Of a DNA stretch of 64,000 nucleotides, positions 12,582-24,068 are shown piece by piece; positions within the stretch are counted from its first letter, which is position 1, and each line of letters opens with the position of its first letter. Source of the stretch: Calliopsis andreniformis (taxonomy: Eukaryota > Arthropoda > Insecta > Hymenoptera > Andrenidae); assembly GCF_051401765.1 (NCBI RefSeq), contig NW_027480429.1:14760157-14824156 (forward strand). The letters are read 5' to 3'. A model generated the notes under the pieces. The model searched no databases. It was not told the origin of the DNA and worked only from the letters and a program-made list of their open reading frames with translations. The position numbers and the translations under genes were made by a program.

Positions 12582-12785
12582 TCCCGGGCAACCTTGGCCT
12601 CACTCTAGGGCGTTGCTCCACCAGATTGAATAGTTAGGGCCTTAGAAGTCAACGCCAGGAGCATAAAATACAATAAAAATACAACAGTTTTTCCATCGTA
12701 TAACAGGAATAATTGCAACCAGTGTGAAAGATGTGGTCATTTCTACGTTCCGGGCAACCTAGGCTTCACTCTAGGGCGTTGCTCC
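12582..12785. repeat. 8-monomer-spaced segment, copy 1
   Basis: Shares CAGATTGAATAG, CGCCAGGAGCATAAAA and GAAAGATGTGGTC with 13908-14110, about 1326 bp away. In this copy the AGGAGCATAAAA type is present in two adjacent monomers (12655 and 12821). Confidence 0.8.
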
Positions 12786-12861
12786 ACCAGATTGAATAGT
12801 TAGGGCCTTAGAAGTCAACGCCAGGAGCATAAAATACAATAAAAATACAACAGTTTTTCCA

Positions 12862-13059
12862 TCGTATAACAGGAATGATTGCAACCAGTGTGGAAGTTAT
12901 GGTCATTTCTACGTTCCGGGCAACCTAGCCTTCATCCTGTGGCGTTGCTCCACCATCTCGTATGGTTAGGGCCTTAGAAGTCAACTCCCGAAGCATAAAA
13001 TACAATAAAAATACCATAGTTTTTACATCCTATAACAGGAATAATTGCATTCAGTGTGA
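12862..13059. repeat. 996 bp-spaced segment, copy 2
   Basis: Partner of 11866-12063. It diverges after about 13059 (AAGTTATGGTC versus ATTTATGGACA). Confidence 0.85.
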
Positions 13060-13192
13060 AAGTTATGGTCATTTCTACGTTCCGTGCAACCTAGGCGTCA
13101 CTCTAGGGCGTTGCTCCACAACATCGAATAGCTACGGCCTTAGAAGTCAACGCCAGAAGCATAAAACAAAATATAAATGCAACAGCATTTCC

Positions 13193-14119
13193 ATCGTATA
13201 AAATGAATAATTGCAAACAGTGTGAAAGTAATGGTCATTTCTACCTTCTGGGAAACCTGGCCTTCACCCTAGGGCGTGCTTCCACCAGGTCGAATAGTTA
13301 CGGCCTTAGAACTCAACGCCAGAAACATAAAATACAATATAAATATAACAACTCTTCCATCGTATAGAACGAATAATAGCAACCAGTGTGAAAGTTATGG
13401 TCATTTCTACGTTCCGGGCAACCTAGGCTTCACTCTGTAGGGCGTTGCTCCACCAGATCGAATAGTTAGGGACTAAGAAGTGAACGCCCGTAGCATGAAA
13501 TGCACTAAATATACAAGAGTTTTTCCATCGTAAAACAGGAATAATTGCAACCAGTGTGAAAGTGATGGTCATTTCTACGTTCCGGGCGGCCTAGTCTTCA
13601 GTCTGGGGCGTTGTTCCACCAGATCGAATAGCTAGGGCCTAAGAAGTCAACGCCAGAAGGATAAATTACAATATAAGTACAACAGTTTTTCCTTCGTATA
13701 AAATGAATAATTGCAAACTTTGTGAAAGTACTGGTCATTTCTACGTTCCGGGCAACCTAGGCTTCACTCTAGGGCGGTGCTCCACCAGATCCAATAGTTA
13801 GGGCCTAAGAAGTCAACGACAGAAGCATAAAATACAATATAAATACAACAGCTTTTCCATCGAATATAATGTATATTTGCAGTGTGAATGTAATTGTCAT
13901 TTCTACGTCCCGGGCAACCTAGGCCTCACTCTAGGGCGTTGCTCCACCAGATTGAATAGTTAGGGCCTTAGAAGTCAACGCCAGGAGCATAAAATACAAT
14001 AAAAATACAACAGTTTTTCCATCGTATAACAGGAATAATTGCAACCAGTGTGAAAGATGTGGTCATTTCTACGTTCCGGGCAACCTAGGCTTCACTCTAG
14101 GGCGTTGCTCCACCAGATT
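13193..14119. repeat. 0.93 kb duplicon B, copy 1
   Basis: Matches 20325-21251 at a constant 7132 bp offset. Shared rarities are CTACCTTCTGGGAAACCTGG, the shifted GGGCGTGCTTCC, a 2 bp insertion in CACTCTGTAGGG, GCACTAAATATACAAGAG, and a short monomer with CGAATATAATGTATATTTGC. Sharing of these indels shows a block copy, not convergence. 8305-8470 is an older relative of its middle. Confidence 0.92.
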
Positions 14120-14454
14120 CTACAGTTAGGGCCATAGAAGTCAACGCCCGAAGCATAAAATACAAAATAAATAGTACAGTTTTTGCATCGTATAAAACGA
14201 ATAATTGCTACCAGTGTGGAAGTTATGGTCATTTCCACGTTCCGGGCAGCCTAGGCTTCACTCTAGGGCGTTGTTCCACCAGATCGATCAGTTAGGACCT
14301 AAGAAGTCAACCCCAGAAGCATAAAATACGATATAAATAAAGCAGATTTTCCATCGTATAAAACGAATAATTGCAACCAGTGAGAAAGTTATGGTCATTT
14401 CTACGTTCCGGGCAACCTAGGCGTCACTCTAGGGCGTTGCTGCACCAGATCGAA
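14120..14454. repeat. link monomers
   Basis: Two divergent monomers (ATTCTACAGTTAGGGCC; CCATCGTATAAAACG with ATACGATATAAATAAAGCAG). Only satellite is seen. Confidence 0.75.
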
Positions 14455-16130
14455 TAGTTAGGGCCTCAGAAGTCAATACCAGAAGCATAAAATACAATAA
14501 TGATGCAACAGTTTTTCCATCGTTTAACAGGAATAACTGCAACCAGTGTGAATGTACTGGTCATTTCTACGTTCCGGATAACCTAGGTTTCTCTCTAGGG
14601 CGTTGCACTACCAGATCGAATAGCTAGGGACTTAGAAATCAACGCCAGAAGCATAAAATACAATATAAATACAACAGTCTTTCCATCATATAAAACGAGT
14701 AATTGCAACCAGGATGAAAGTTATGGTCATTTCCACTTTCCGGCAACCTAGGCTGCACCCTAGGGCGTTGCTCCAACAGACTGAATGGCTAGGGCCTTAG
14801 AAGTCAATGCCCGGAGCATAAAATGCAAAATAAGTAGAACAGTTTTTCCATCGTATAAAACGAATAATTGCTACCAGTGTGAAAGTTATGGTCATTTCTA
14901 CTTTCCGGGAAACCTAGGCTTCACCCTAGGGCGTTAATCCACCAGATGGAATGGTTAGGACCTAAGAAGTCAACCCCACAAGCATAAAACACGATATAAA
15001 TAAAGCAGCTTTTCCATCGTATAAAACGAATAATTGCAAACAGTTTGAAAGTGATGGCCATTTCTACGTTCCGAGCAACCTAGGCGTCACTCTAGGATGT
15101 TGCCCCGCCAGATCGAATAGCTAGGGACTTAGAATTCAACGCCATAAGAATAAAACACAATATAAGTAAAACAGTTTTTCCATCGTATAAAATGAATAAT
15201 TGCAACCAGTGTGAAAGTTGTGGTCATTTCCACATTCCGAGCAACCTAGGCGTCACTCTAGGATGTTGCCCCGCCAGATCGAATAGCTAGGGACTTAGAA
15301 TTCAACGCCATAAGAATAAAACACAATATAAGTAAAACAGTTTTTCCATCGTATAAAATGAATAATTGCAACCAGTGTGAAAGTTGTGGTCATTTCCACA
15401 TTCCGAGCAACCTAGGTTTCACTCCAGGGCGTTGCTCCAACAGATCGAATAGTTATGTCCTAAGAAGTCAACGCCAGAAGCACAAAATACGATATAAATA
15501 CAACAGCTTTACCATCGTATAAAACGAATAATTGCAACCAGTGTGAAAGTAATGGTCATTTCTACGTTCCGAGCAACCTAGGCGTCACTCTAGGGCGTTG
15601 CTCCTCCAGATCGAATAGCTAGGGACTTATAATTCATCGCTAAAAGCATAAAATACAATTAAAATACAACAGTTTTTCCATCGTATAACAGGAATAATTG
15701 CAACCAGTGTGTAAGTAATGGTCATTTCTACGTTCCGAGCAACCTAGGCGTCACTCTAGGGCGTTGCTCCACCAGACCGAATAGCTATTGACTTAGAATT
15801 CAACGTCATAAGAATAAAACACAATATAAGTACAACAGTTTTTCCATCGTATAAAATGAATAATTGCAACCAGAGTGAAAGTTATGGTCATTTCTACATT
15901 CCGAACAACCTAGGTTTCACTCCAGGGCGTTGCTCCACCAGATCGAATAGCTACGGCCTAAGAAGTCACCGCCAGAAGCAAAAAATACGATAAAGATGCA
16001 ACAGTTTTTCCATCGTATAGAACGAATAATTGAAACCAGTGTGAAAATTATGGTCATTTCTACATTCCGAGCAACCTAGGCTTCACTCTAGGGCGTTGCT
16101 CCACCAGATCGAATAGTTAGGTCCTTAGAA
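14455..16130. repeat. diverged third version of duplicon C
   Basis: Carries, in order, the marker monomers of 49729-52640 and 59692-63101: ATAATGATGCAAC with CATCGTTTAACAGG, CGTTCCGGATAACC, CAGGATGAAAG with CTTTCCGGCAACC, GGCGTTAATCC, TTATGTCCTAAG, ACTTATAATTCATCGC, CGCCATAAGAATAAAACAC and the GTCACCGCC monomer. It differs from both more than they differ from each other, so it looks older. Extra and missing monomers interrupt colinearity. Confidence 0.72.
15071..15402. repeat. two adjacent near-identical monomers
   Basis: CCGAGCAACCTAGGCG, TCTAGGATGTTGCCCCGCC, CATAAGAATAAAACAC and GTTGTGGTCATTTCCACATT occur twice exactly 166 bp apart. This points to a recent single-monomer duplication. Confidence 0.87.
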
Positions 16131-16479
16131 GTCAGCGCCAGAAGTATAAAATACAATAAAAATACAACAGTCTTTCCATCCTATAACAGGAATAATTGCA
16201 AGCCGTGTGAAAGTGATGGTCATTTCTACGTTCCAGGCAACCTACGCTTCACTCTAGGGCGTTGTTCCACAAGATCGAATAGTTAGGGCCTAAGAAGGCA
16301 ACGGCCGAAGCATAAAGTAATATATAAATAGAACAGTTTTTCCATCGTATAAAACGAATAATTGCTACCAGTGTGAAAGTTATGGTCATTTCTACGTTCA
16401 GGGCAACCTACCCTTCACCCTAGGGCGTTGGTCGACCAGATGGAATAGTTAGGGCCTAAGAAGTCAACGCCAGAAGCAT
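16131..16479. repeat. link monomers
   Basis: About two monomers, including the type with AAGAAGGCAACGGCCGAAGC and a GGCAACCTACCC left arm. This type recurs near 19080-19260 and inside the 17-mer at 21741 and 23235. Confidence 0.75.
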
Positions 16480-16890
16480 AAAATACAATATAAATATAAC
16501 AGCTTTTCTATCGTATAAAACGGATGATAGCAACCAGTGTAAATGTCATGGTCATTTCTACGTTCCGGGCAACCTAGGCTTCACCCTAGGGCGTTGTTCC
16601 ACCAGATGGAATAGTTAGGGCCTAAGAAGTCAACGCCAGAAGCATAAAATACGATATAAATACAACAGCTTTTCCATCGTATAAGACGAATAATTGCAAC
16701 CAGTGTGAATGTACTGGTCATTCCTACGTTTGGGCAACCTAGGCTTCACTCTAGGGCGTTGCTCCACCAGATCGAGTAGTTAGGGCCTTAGAAGTCAACG
16801 CCAGAAGCATAAAACACAATAAAGATGCAAAAGCTTTTCCATCGTATAACAGGAATAACTGTAAACAGTGTGAAAGTACTGGTCATTTCT
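16480..16890. repeat. module M1, copy 1
   Basis: Markers in order: CTATCGTATAAAACG, GATGATAGCAACC, GTGTAAATGTCATGG, CAGATGGAATAG, TATAAGACGAATAATTGC, GAATGTACTGG, the 1 bp short TACGTTTGGGCAACC, GATGCAAAAGC, and AACTGTAAACAG. Further copies lie at 18304-18712 (offset 1824 bp, 11 monomers), about 47540-47925 and, split, within 55520-56620. Confidence 0.85.
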
Positions 16891-18303
16891 ACGTTCCGGG
16901 TAACATAGGTTTCACTCTAGGGCGTTGCTCCAGCAGGTCGAATCTCTAGGGACTTAGAATTCAACGGCATAAGAATAAAATACAATATAAGTACAATAGT
17001 TTTTCCATCGTATAAAATGAATAATTGCAACCAGTGTGAAACTTATGGTCATGTCTACATTCCGAGCACCCTAGGCTTCACTCTAGGGCGATGCTCCACC
17101 TGATCGAGTAGTCAGGGCATTAGAGGTCAACGCCAGAAACATAAAATACAATAAAGATGCAACAGTTTTTCCATTGTATAAAACGAATAATTGTAAACAG
17201 TGTGAAAGTAATGATCATTTCTACGTTCCAGACAACCTAGGCTTCACTCTAGGGCGTTGTTCCACCAGATCGAATAGTTAGGGCCTAAGAAGTCAACGCC
17301 AGAAGAATAAAATACGATATAAATACAACAGCTTTTCCATCGTATAAGAAGAATAATTGCAAGCAGTGTGAATGTAATGGTCATTTCTACGTTCCGGGCA
17401 ACCTAGGCTTCACTCTAGGGCGATGCTCCACCAGATCGAGTAGTTAGGTCCTTAGAAGTCAACGCCAGAAGCATAAAATACAATAAAGATGCCACAGCTT
17501 TTCCATCGTATATAACGAACAATTGCAACCAGTGTGAAAGTTATGGTCATTTCTACTTTCCGGGCAACCTAGGCTTCACCCTAGGACGTTGTTCCACCAG
17601 ATCGAATAGTTAGGGCCTTAGAAGTCAACGCCCGAAGCATAAAATACAGAATACATAAAACACATTTTCCATCGTATAAAACGAATAATTGCTACCAGTG
17701 TGGAAGTTATGATCATTCCTACGTTCCGGGTAACCTAGGCTTTCCTCTAGGGCGGTGCTCCCCAGATCAAATAGTTAGGGCCTAAGAAGTCAGCGCCAGA
17801 AGCATAAAATACAACATAAATACAACAGATTTTCCATCGTATATAATGTATATTCGCAAACAGTGTGAAAGTAATGGTCATTTCCATGTTCCGGGCAACC
17901 TAGTCTTCACTCTAGGGCGTTGTTCCACCAGATCGAATAGTTAGGGCCTAAGAAGTCAACGCCAGAAGAATAAAATGCAATATAAGTACAAAAGTTTTTC
18001 CATCGTATAAAATGAATAATTGCAATCATTGTGAAAGTAATGGTCATTTCTACGTTCCGGGCAACCTAGGCGTCACTTTAGGGCGTTGCTCCACCACACC
18101 TAATAGCTACGGCCTTAGAAGTCAACCCCAGATGAATAAAATACAATAAAGATGCCACAGCTTTTCCATCGTATAAAACGAATAATTGCAACCTGTGTGA
18201 AAGTTATGGTCAGTTCTACTTTCCGGGCAACCTAGGCTTCACCCTAGGGCGTTGTTCCACCAGATCGAACAGTTAGGGCCTAAGAAGTCAACGCCAGAAG
18301 CAT
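16891..18303. repeat. heterogeneous monomers between M1 copies
   Basis: About 8.5 monomers. 17841 carries the ATATAATGTATAT subfamily box. 18021-18240 (GGCGTCACTTTAGGG, CACACCTAATAGC, CCCCAGATGAATAAAATAC, GATGCCACAGC) reappears near 20040-20240, 33345-33510 and 36169-36334. Otherwise typical monomers. Confidence 0.78.
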
Positions 18304-18712
18304 AAAATACGATATAAACATAACAGCTTTTCTATCGTATAAAACGAATGATAGCAACCAGTGTAAATGTCATGGTCATTTCTGCGTTCCGGGCAACCTA
18401 GGCTTCACCCTAGGGCGTTGTTCCACCAGATGGAATAGTTAGGGCCTAAGAAGTCAACGCCAGAAGCATAAAATACGATATAAATACAACAGCTTTTCCA
18501 CCGTATGAGACGAATAATTGCAACCAGTGTGAATGTACTGGTCATTTCTACGTTTGGGCAACCTAGGCTTCACTCTAGGGCGTTGCTCCACCAGATCGAG
18601 TAGTTAGGGCCTTAGAAGTCAACGCCAGAAGCATAAAATACAATAAAGATGCAAAAGCTTCTCCATTGTATAACAGGAATAACTGTAAACAGTGTGAAAG
18701 TAATGGTCATTT
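18304..18712. repeat. module M1, copy 2
   Basis: Partner of 16480-16890 with the same GATGATAGC / GTGTAAATGTCATGG / TTTGGGCAACC / GATGCAAAAGC order and the same 1 bp deletion. Confidence 0.85.
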
Positions 18713-19664
18713 CTACGTTCCAGGCAACCTATGCTTCACTCTAGGTCGTTGTTCCACCAGACCGAATAGTTAGGACCTAAGATGCCAACGCCAGAAGCAT
18801 AAAATACAATATAAATATAACAGTTTTTCCATCGTATAAAACGAATAATAGCAACCAGTGTGAAAGTTATGGTCATTTCTACGTTCCGGGCAGCCCACGC
18901 TTCACTCTAGGGCGTTGCTCCACCAGATGGAACAGTTAGGGCCTTAGAAGTCAACGCCAGAAGCATAAAATACAATAAAGATGCAACAGTTTTTCCATCG
19001 TATAAAACGAATAATTGCAACCAGTATGAAACTTATGGTCATTTCTACGTTCCAGGCAACCTACGCTTCACTCTAGGGCGTTGTTCCACAAAATCGGATA
19101 GTTAGGGCCTAAGAAGGCAACGCCCGAAGCATAAAATGATATATAAATAGAACAGTTTTTCCATCGTGTAAAACGAATAATTGCTACCAGTGTGAAAGTC
19201 ATGGTCATTTCTACGATCAGGGCAACCTACCCTTCACCCTAGGGCGTTGCTCCACCAGATGGAATGGTTAGGGCCTAAGAAGTCAACGCCAGAAGCATAA
19301 AATACAATAATGATGCAAAAGCTTTTCCATCGTATAACAGGAATAACTGTAAACAGTGAGAAAGTAATGGTCATTTCTACGTTCCAGGCAACCTAGGCTT
19401 CACTCTAGGTCGTTGTTCCACCAGATCGAAAAGTTAGGGCCTAAGATGCCAACGCGAGAAGCATAAAATACATTATAAATATAACAGTTTTTCCATCGTA
19501 TAAAACGAATAATTGCTACCAGTGTGAAAGTCATGGTCATTTCTACGATCAGGGCAACCTACCCTTCACCCTAGGGCGTTGCTCCACCAGATGGAACAGT
19601 TAGGGCCTTAGAAGTCAACGCCAGAAGCATAAAATACAATAAAGATGCAACAGTTTTTCAATCG
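18713..19664. repeat. heterogeneous monomers with 332 and 664 bp internal repeats
   Basis: The CTGTAAACAGTG / TTCCAGGCAACC / CTAGGTCGTTG monomer near 18682 recurs near 19346 (664 bp). The GTGAAAGTCATGG / CTACGATCAGGGC / CTACCCTTCACC monomer near 19180 recurs 332 bp later. Confidence 0.78.
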
Positions 19665-20080
19665 TATAACGGGAATAATTGCAACCAGTGTGAAGGTAAT
19701 GGTATGTTCTACGTTCCGGGCAACCTATGCTTCACTCTAGGGCGGTGCTCTACCAGATTAAATAGTTAGGGCCTAAGAAGTCAACGCCAGATGCATAAAA
19801 CACAATGTAAATACAACAGCTTTTCCATCGTATATAATGTATATTTGCAAACAGTGTGAAAGTAATGGTCATTTCCATGTTCCGGGCAACCTAGGCGTCA
19901 CCCTAGGGCGTTGTTCCACCAGATCGAATAGTTAGGGCCTAAGAAGTCAACGCCAGAAGAATAAAATACAATATAAGTACAACAGTTTTTCCATCGTATA
20001 AAGTGAATAATTGCAAACATTGTGAAAGTAATGGTCATTTCTACGTTCCGGGCAACCTAGGCGTCACTCTAGGGCGTTGC
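19665..20080. repeat. module M2, copy 1
   Basis: Markers: GTGAAGGTAATGGTATGTTC, CTCTACCAGATTAAATAG, ATATAATGTATATTTGC, CATTTCCATGTTCC, AGAAGAATAAAATAC, TATAAAGTGAATAATTGC and CAAACATTGTG. GGTATGTTC lies at 19701, 55723 and 63362. The first spacing, 36022 bp, is exactly 217 monomers. Part of M2 is also at 48252. Confidence 0.85.
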
Positions 20081-20324
20081 TCCACCACACCTAATAGCTA
20101 CGGCCTTAGAAGTCAACCCCAGATGAATAAAATACAATAAAGATGCCACAGCTTTTCCATCGTATAAAACGAAAAATTGCAACCAGTGTGAAAGTTATGG
20201 TCATTTCTACTTTCCGGGCAACCTAGGCTTCACCCTAGGGCGTTGATCCACCAGATTGAACAGTTAGGGCCTAAGAAGTCAACGCCAGAAGCATAAAATA
20301 CAATATAAATACAACAGCTTTTCT
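20081..20324. repeat. link monomers before duplicon B copy 2
   Basis: About 1.5 monomers of the CACACCTAATAGC / CAGATGAATAAAATAC type also seen near 18095-18200. Confidence 0.75.
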
Positions 20325-21251
20325 ATCGTATAAAATGAATAATTGCAAACAGTGTGAAAGTAATGGTCATTTCTACCTTCTGGGAAACCTGGCCTTCACC
20401 CTAGGGCGTGCTTCCACCAGGTCGAATAGTTACGGCCTTAGAACTCAACGCCAGAAGCATAAAATACAATATAAATATAACAACTCTTCCATCGTATAGA
20501 ACGAATAATAGCAACCAGTGTGAAAGTTATGGTCATTTCTACGTTCCGGGCAACCTAGGCTTCACTCTGTAGGGCGTTGCTCCACCAGATCGAATAGTTA
20601 GGGACTAAGAAGTGAACGCCCGTAGCATGAAATGCACTAAATATACAAGAGTTTTTCCATCGTAAAACAGGAATAATTGCAACCAGTGTGAAAGTGATGG
20701 TCATTTCTACGTTCCGGGCGGCCTAGTCTTCAGTCTGGGGCGTTGTTCCACCAGATCGAATAGCTAGGGCCTAAGAAGTCAACGCCAGAAGGATAAATTA
20801 CAATATAAGTACAACAGTTTTTCCTTCGTATAAAATGAATAATTGCAAACTTTGTGAAAGTACTGGTCATTTCTACGTTCCGGGCAACCTAGGCTTCACT
20901 CTAGGGCGGTGCTCCACCAGATCCAATAGTTAGGGCCTAAGAAGTCAACGACAGAAGCATAAAATACAATATAAATACAACAGCTTTTCCATCGAATATA
21001 ATGTATATTTGCAGTGTGAATGTAATTGTCATTTCTACGTCCCGGGCAACCTAGGCCTCACTCTAGGGCGTTGCTCCACCAGATTGAATAGTTAGGGCCT
21101 TAGAAGTCAACGCCAGGAGCATAAAATACAATAAAAATACAACAGTTTTTCCATCGTATAACAGGAATAATTGCAACCAGTGTGAAAGATGTGGTCATTT
21201 CTACGTTCCGGGCAACCTAGGCTTCACTCTAGGGCGTTGCTCCACCAGATC
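20325..21251. repeat. 0.93 kb duplicon B, copy 2
   Basis: Partner of 13193-14119 at 7132 bp, including the shared TCTGTAGGG insertion and the short ATATAATGTATATTTGC monomer. It leaves register just after GCTCCACCAGAT, where CGAATAGC replaces TCTACAG. Confidence 0.92.
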
Positions 21252-21724
21252 GAATAGCTAGGGACTTAGAATTCAACGCTAAAAGCATAAAATACAATAA
21301 AGATCCAATAGTTTTTCCATCGTATAACAGGAATAATTGCAACCAGTGTGAAGGTAACGGTCTGTCCTACGTTCCGGGCAACCTAGGCTTCACTCCAGGG
21401 CGTTGCTAAACCAGATCGAATAGATAGAACCTTAGAAGTCAACGCCAGAAGCATAAAGTACACAATAAATAGAACAGATTTTCCATTGTATAAAACGAAT
21501 AGTAGCAACCAGTGTGAAAGTTATGGTCATTTCTACGTTCCGTGCAACCTAGGCGTCACTCTAGGGCGTTGCTCCACAACATCGAATAGCTACGGCCTTA
21601 GAAGTCAACGCCAGAAGCATAAAATACAAAATAAATAAAACAGTTTTTCCATCGTATGAAACGAATAATTGCAACCAGCATGAACCTTATGGTCTTTTCC
21701 ACTTTCCGAGCATACCTAGGCTTC
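21252..21724. repeat. link monomers before the first 17-mer
   Basis: About 2.8 divergent monomers: AGATCCAATAG, GGTAACGGTCTGTCC, GATAGAACC, and GAACCTTATGGTC with a CATACCTAGG insertion. Only satellite is seen. Confidence 0.75.
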
Positions 21725-22316
21725 ACCCTAGGGCGTTGTTCCACAAAATCGAATAGTTAGGGCCTAAGAAGGCAACGCCCGAAGCATAAAATGATATATA
21801 AATAGAACAGTTTTTCCATCGTATAAAACGAATAATTGCTACCAGTGTGAAAGTCATGGTCATTTCTACGATCAGGGCAACCTACCCTTCACACTAGGGC
21901 GTTGCTCCACCAGATGGAATAGTTAGGGCCTGAGAAGTCAACGCCAGAAGCATAAAATACAATATAAATATAACAGTTTTTCCATCGTATAAAACGAATA
22001 ATAGCAACCAGTGTGAAAGTTGTGGTCATTTCTACGTACCGGGCAACCTAGCCTTTACTATAGGGCGTTGCTCCACCAGATCAAACAGTTAGGGCCTTAG
22101 AAGCCAACGCCCGAAGCATTAAATACAAAATAAATAGAACAGTTTTTCCATTGTATAAAACGAATAATTGCTACCAGTGTAAAAGTTATGGTCATTTCTA
22201 CGTTCCGGGCAACCTAGGCTTCACCCTAGGCCGTTGTTCCACCTGATCGAATAGTTAGGGCCCAAGAAGTGAACGCCAGAAGCATAAAATACAATATAAA
22301 TGCAACAGTTTTTCCA
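21725..22316. repeat. partial 6-mer block leading the first 17-mer
   Basis: About 3.5 monomers of the 6-mer (CCACAAAATCG at 21741). It then leaves that block at ATGCAACAGTTTTTCCA and enters the 5-mer block directly at TCGTATAA. In the complete 6-mers the same spot continues GCATATAAAACGAATAAATGC. This is a visible in-register junction. Confidence 0.85.
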
Positions 22317-23072
22317 TCGTATAAAACGAATAATTGCAACCAGTGTGAAAGTAATGGTCATTTCTACGTTCAGGGCACCCTAGGCGTCACTCTAGGGCGT
22401 TGCTCCACCACATCTAATAGCTACGGCCTTAGAAGTCAACGCCAGAGGCATAAAATACGATATAAATACAACAGCGTTTCCATCGTATAAAACGTATAAT
22501 TGCAACCAGTGTGAAAGTTACGGTCATTTCTACATTCCGAGCAACCTAGGATTCACTCTAGGGCGTTGCTCCACCAGATCGAATAGATAGGTCCTTAGAA
22601 GTAAACGCCAGAAGCATAAAATACGATACAAATACAACAGATTTTCCATCGTATAAAACGAATAATTGCAACCAGTGTGAAAGTTATGGTCATTTCTACA
22701 TTTCGAGCAACCTTGGATTCACTCTAGGGCGTTGCTCCACCAGATCGAATAGCTAGGGTCGTAGCATTCAACGCCTGAAGAATAAAATACAATATAAGTA
22801 CAACAGTTTTTCAATCGTATAAAATGAATAATTGCAACCAGTGTGAAAGTTATGGTCATTTCTACATTTCGAGCAACCTAGGCTCCACTCTAGGGCGTTG
22901 CTCCACCAAATCGAGTAGCTAGGTCCTTAGAAGCCAACGCCAGAAACATAAAATGCAATAAAGATGCAAAAGTTTTTCCATCGTACAACAGGAATATCTG
23001 CAAACAGTATGAAAGTACTGGTCATTTCTACGTTCCGGGCAACCTACTCTTCACCCTAGGGCGTTGTTCCAC
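22317..23072. repeat. 5-mer block, copy 1
   Basis: Markers: TTCAGGGCACCCTAGGCG, CACATCTAATAGC, CAGAGGCATAAAATACG, TAAACGCCAGAAGC, GGTCGTAGCATTC and CGTACAACAGGAATATCTGC. It repeats at 25065-25894 and, truncated, at 27887-28316. A diverged relative of its second half is at 32290-32670. Confidence 0.88.
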
Positions 23073-24068
23073 CAGATCGAATAGTTAGGGCCTAAGAAGT
23101 GAACGCCAGAAGCATAAAATACAACATAAATACAACAGTTTTTCCATCGTATAAAACGAATAATTGCAACCAGTATGAAACTTATGGTCATTTCTACGTG
23201 CCAGGCAACCTAGGCTTCACTCTAGGGCGTTGTTCCACAAAATCGAATAGTTAGGGCCTAAGAAGGCAACGCCCGAAGCATAAAATGATATATAAATAGA
23301 ACAGTTTTTCCATCGTATAAAACGAATAATTGCTACCAGTGTGAAAGTCATGGTCATTTCTACGATCAGGGCAACCTACCCTTCACACTAGGGCGTTGCT
23401 CCACCAGATGGAATAGTTAGGGCCTGAGAAGTCAACGCCAGAAGCATAAAATACAATATAAATATGACAGTTTTTCCATCGTATAAAACGAATAATAGCA
23501 ACCAGTGTGAAAGTTGTGGTCATTTCTACGTACCGGGCAACCTAGCCTTTACTATAGGGCGTTGCTCCACCAGATCAAACAGTTAGGGCCTTAGAAGCCA
23601 ACGCCCGAAGCATTAAATACAAAATAAATAGAACAGTTTTTCCATTGTATAAAACGAATAATTGCTACCAGTGTAAAAGTTATGGTCATTTCTACGTTCC
23701 GGGCAACCTAGGCTTCACCCTAGGCCGTTGTTCCACCTGATCGAATAGTTAGGGCCCAAGAAGTGAACGCCAGAAGCATAAAATACAATATAAATGCAAC
23801 AGTTTTTCCAGCATATAAAACGAATAAATGCAACCAGTATGAAAGTTATGGTCATTTCTATTTTCCGGGCAACCTAGGCTTCACCCTCGGGCATTGCTCC
23901 AACAGATTGAATAGTTAGGGCCTTAGAAGTCAATGCCCGAAGCATAAAATGCAATAAAAATACAACAGTTTTTCCATCGTATAACAGGATGAATTGCAAC
24001 CAGTTTGAAAGTGATGGTCATATCTACGTTCCGGGCAACATAGGCTTCACTCCAGGGCGTTGCTCCAC
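23073..24068. repeat. 6-mer block a of 17-mer unit 1
   Basis: 996 bp block starting at TCCACCAGATCG with GTGAACGCC and ACAACATAAATAC, then AAGAAGGCAACGCCC, CTACGATCAGGGC, CCTTTACTATAGGG, GCATTAAATAC, CTAGGCCGTTG, CCAGCATATAAAACG, CCTCGGGCATTGC and CAACATAGGC. It is followed immediately by block b. Confidence 0.88.

Larger units (their letters stand above)
10906..13192. repeat. heterogeneous monomer block
   Basis: About 14 monomers with no complete HOR; variation is higher than in the flanking HOR arrays. Near 11290-11460 a relative of the TATAGCATGGC / GATCATTTCGACG monomer of the 6-mer carries CATCCTAGACTTAACTCTGAGG. 11866-12063 repeats at 12862-13059. The stretches between these pairs hold ordinary divergent monomers. 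Confidence 0.82.
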
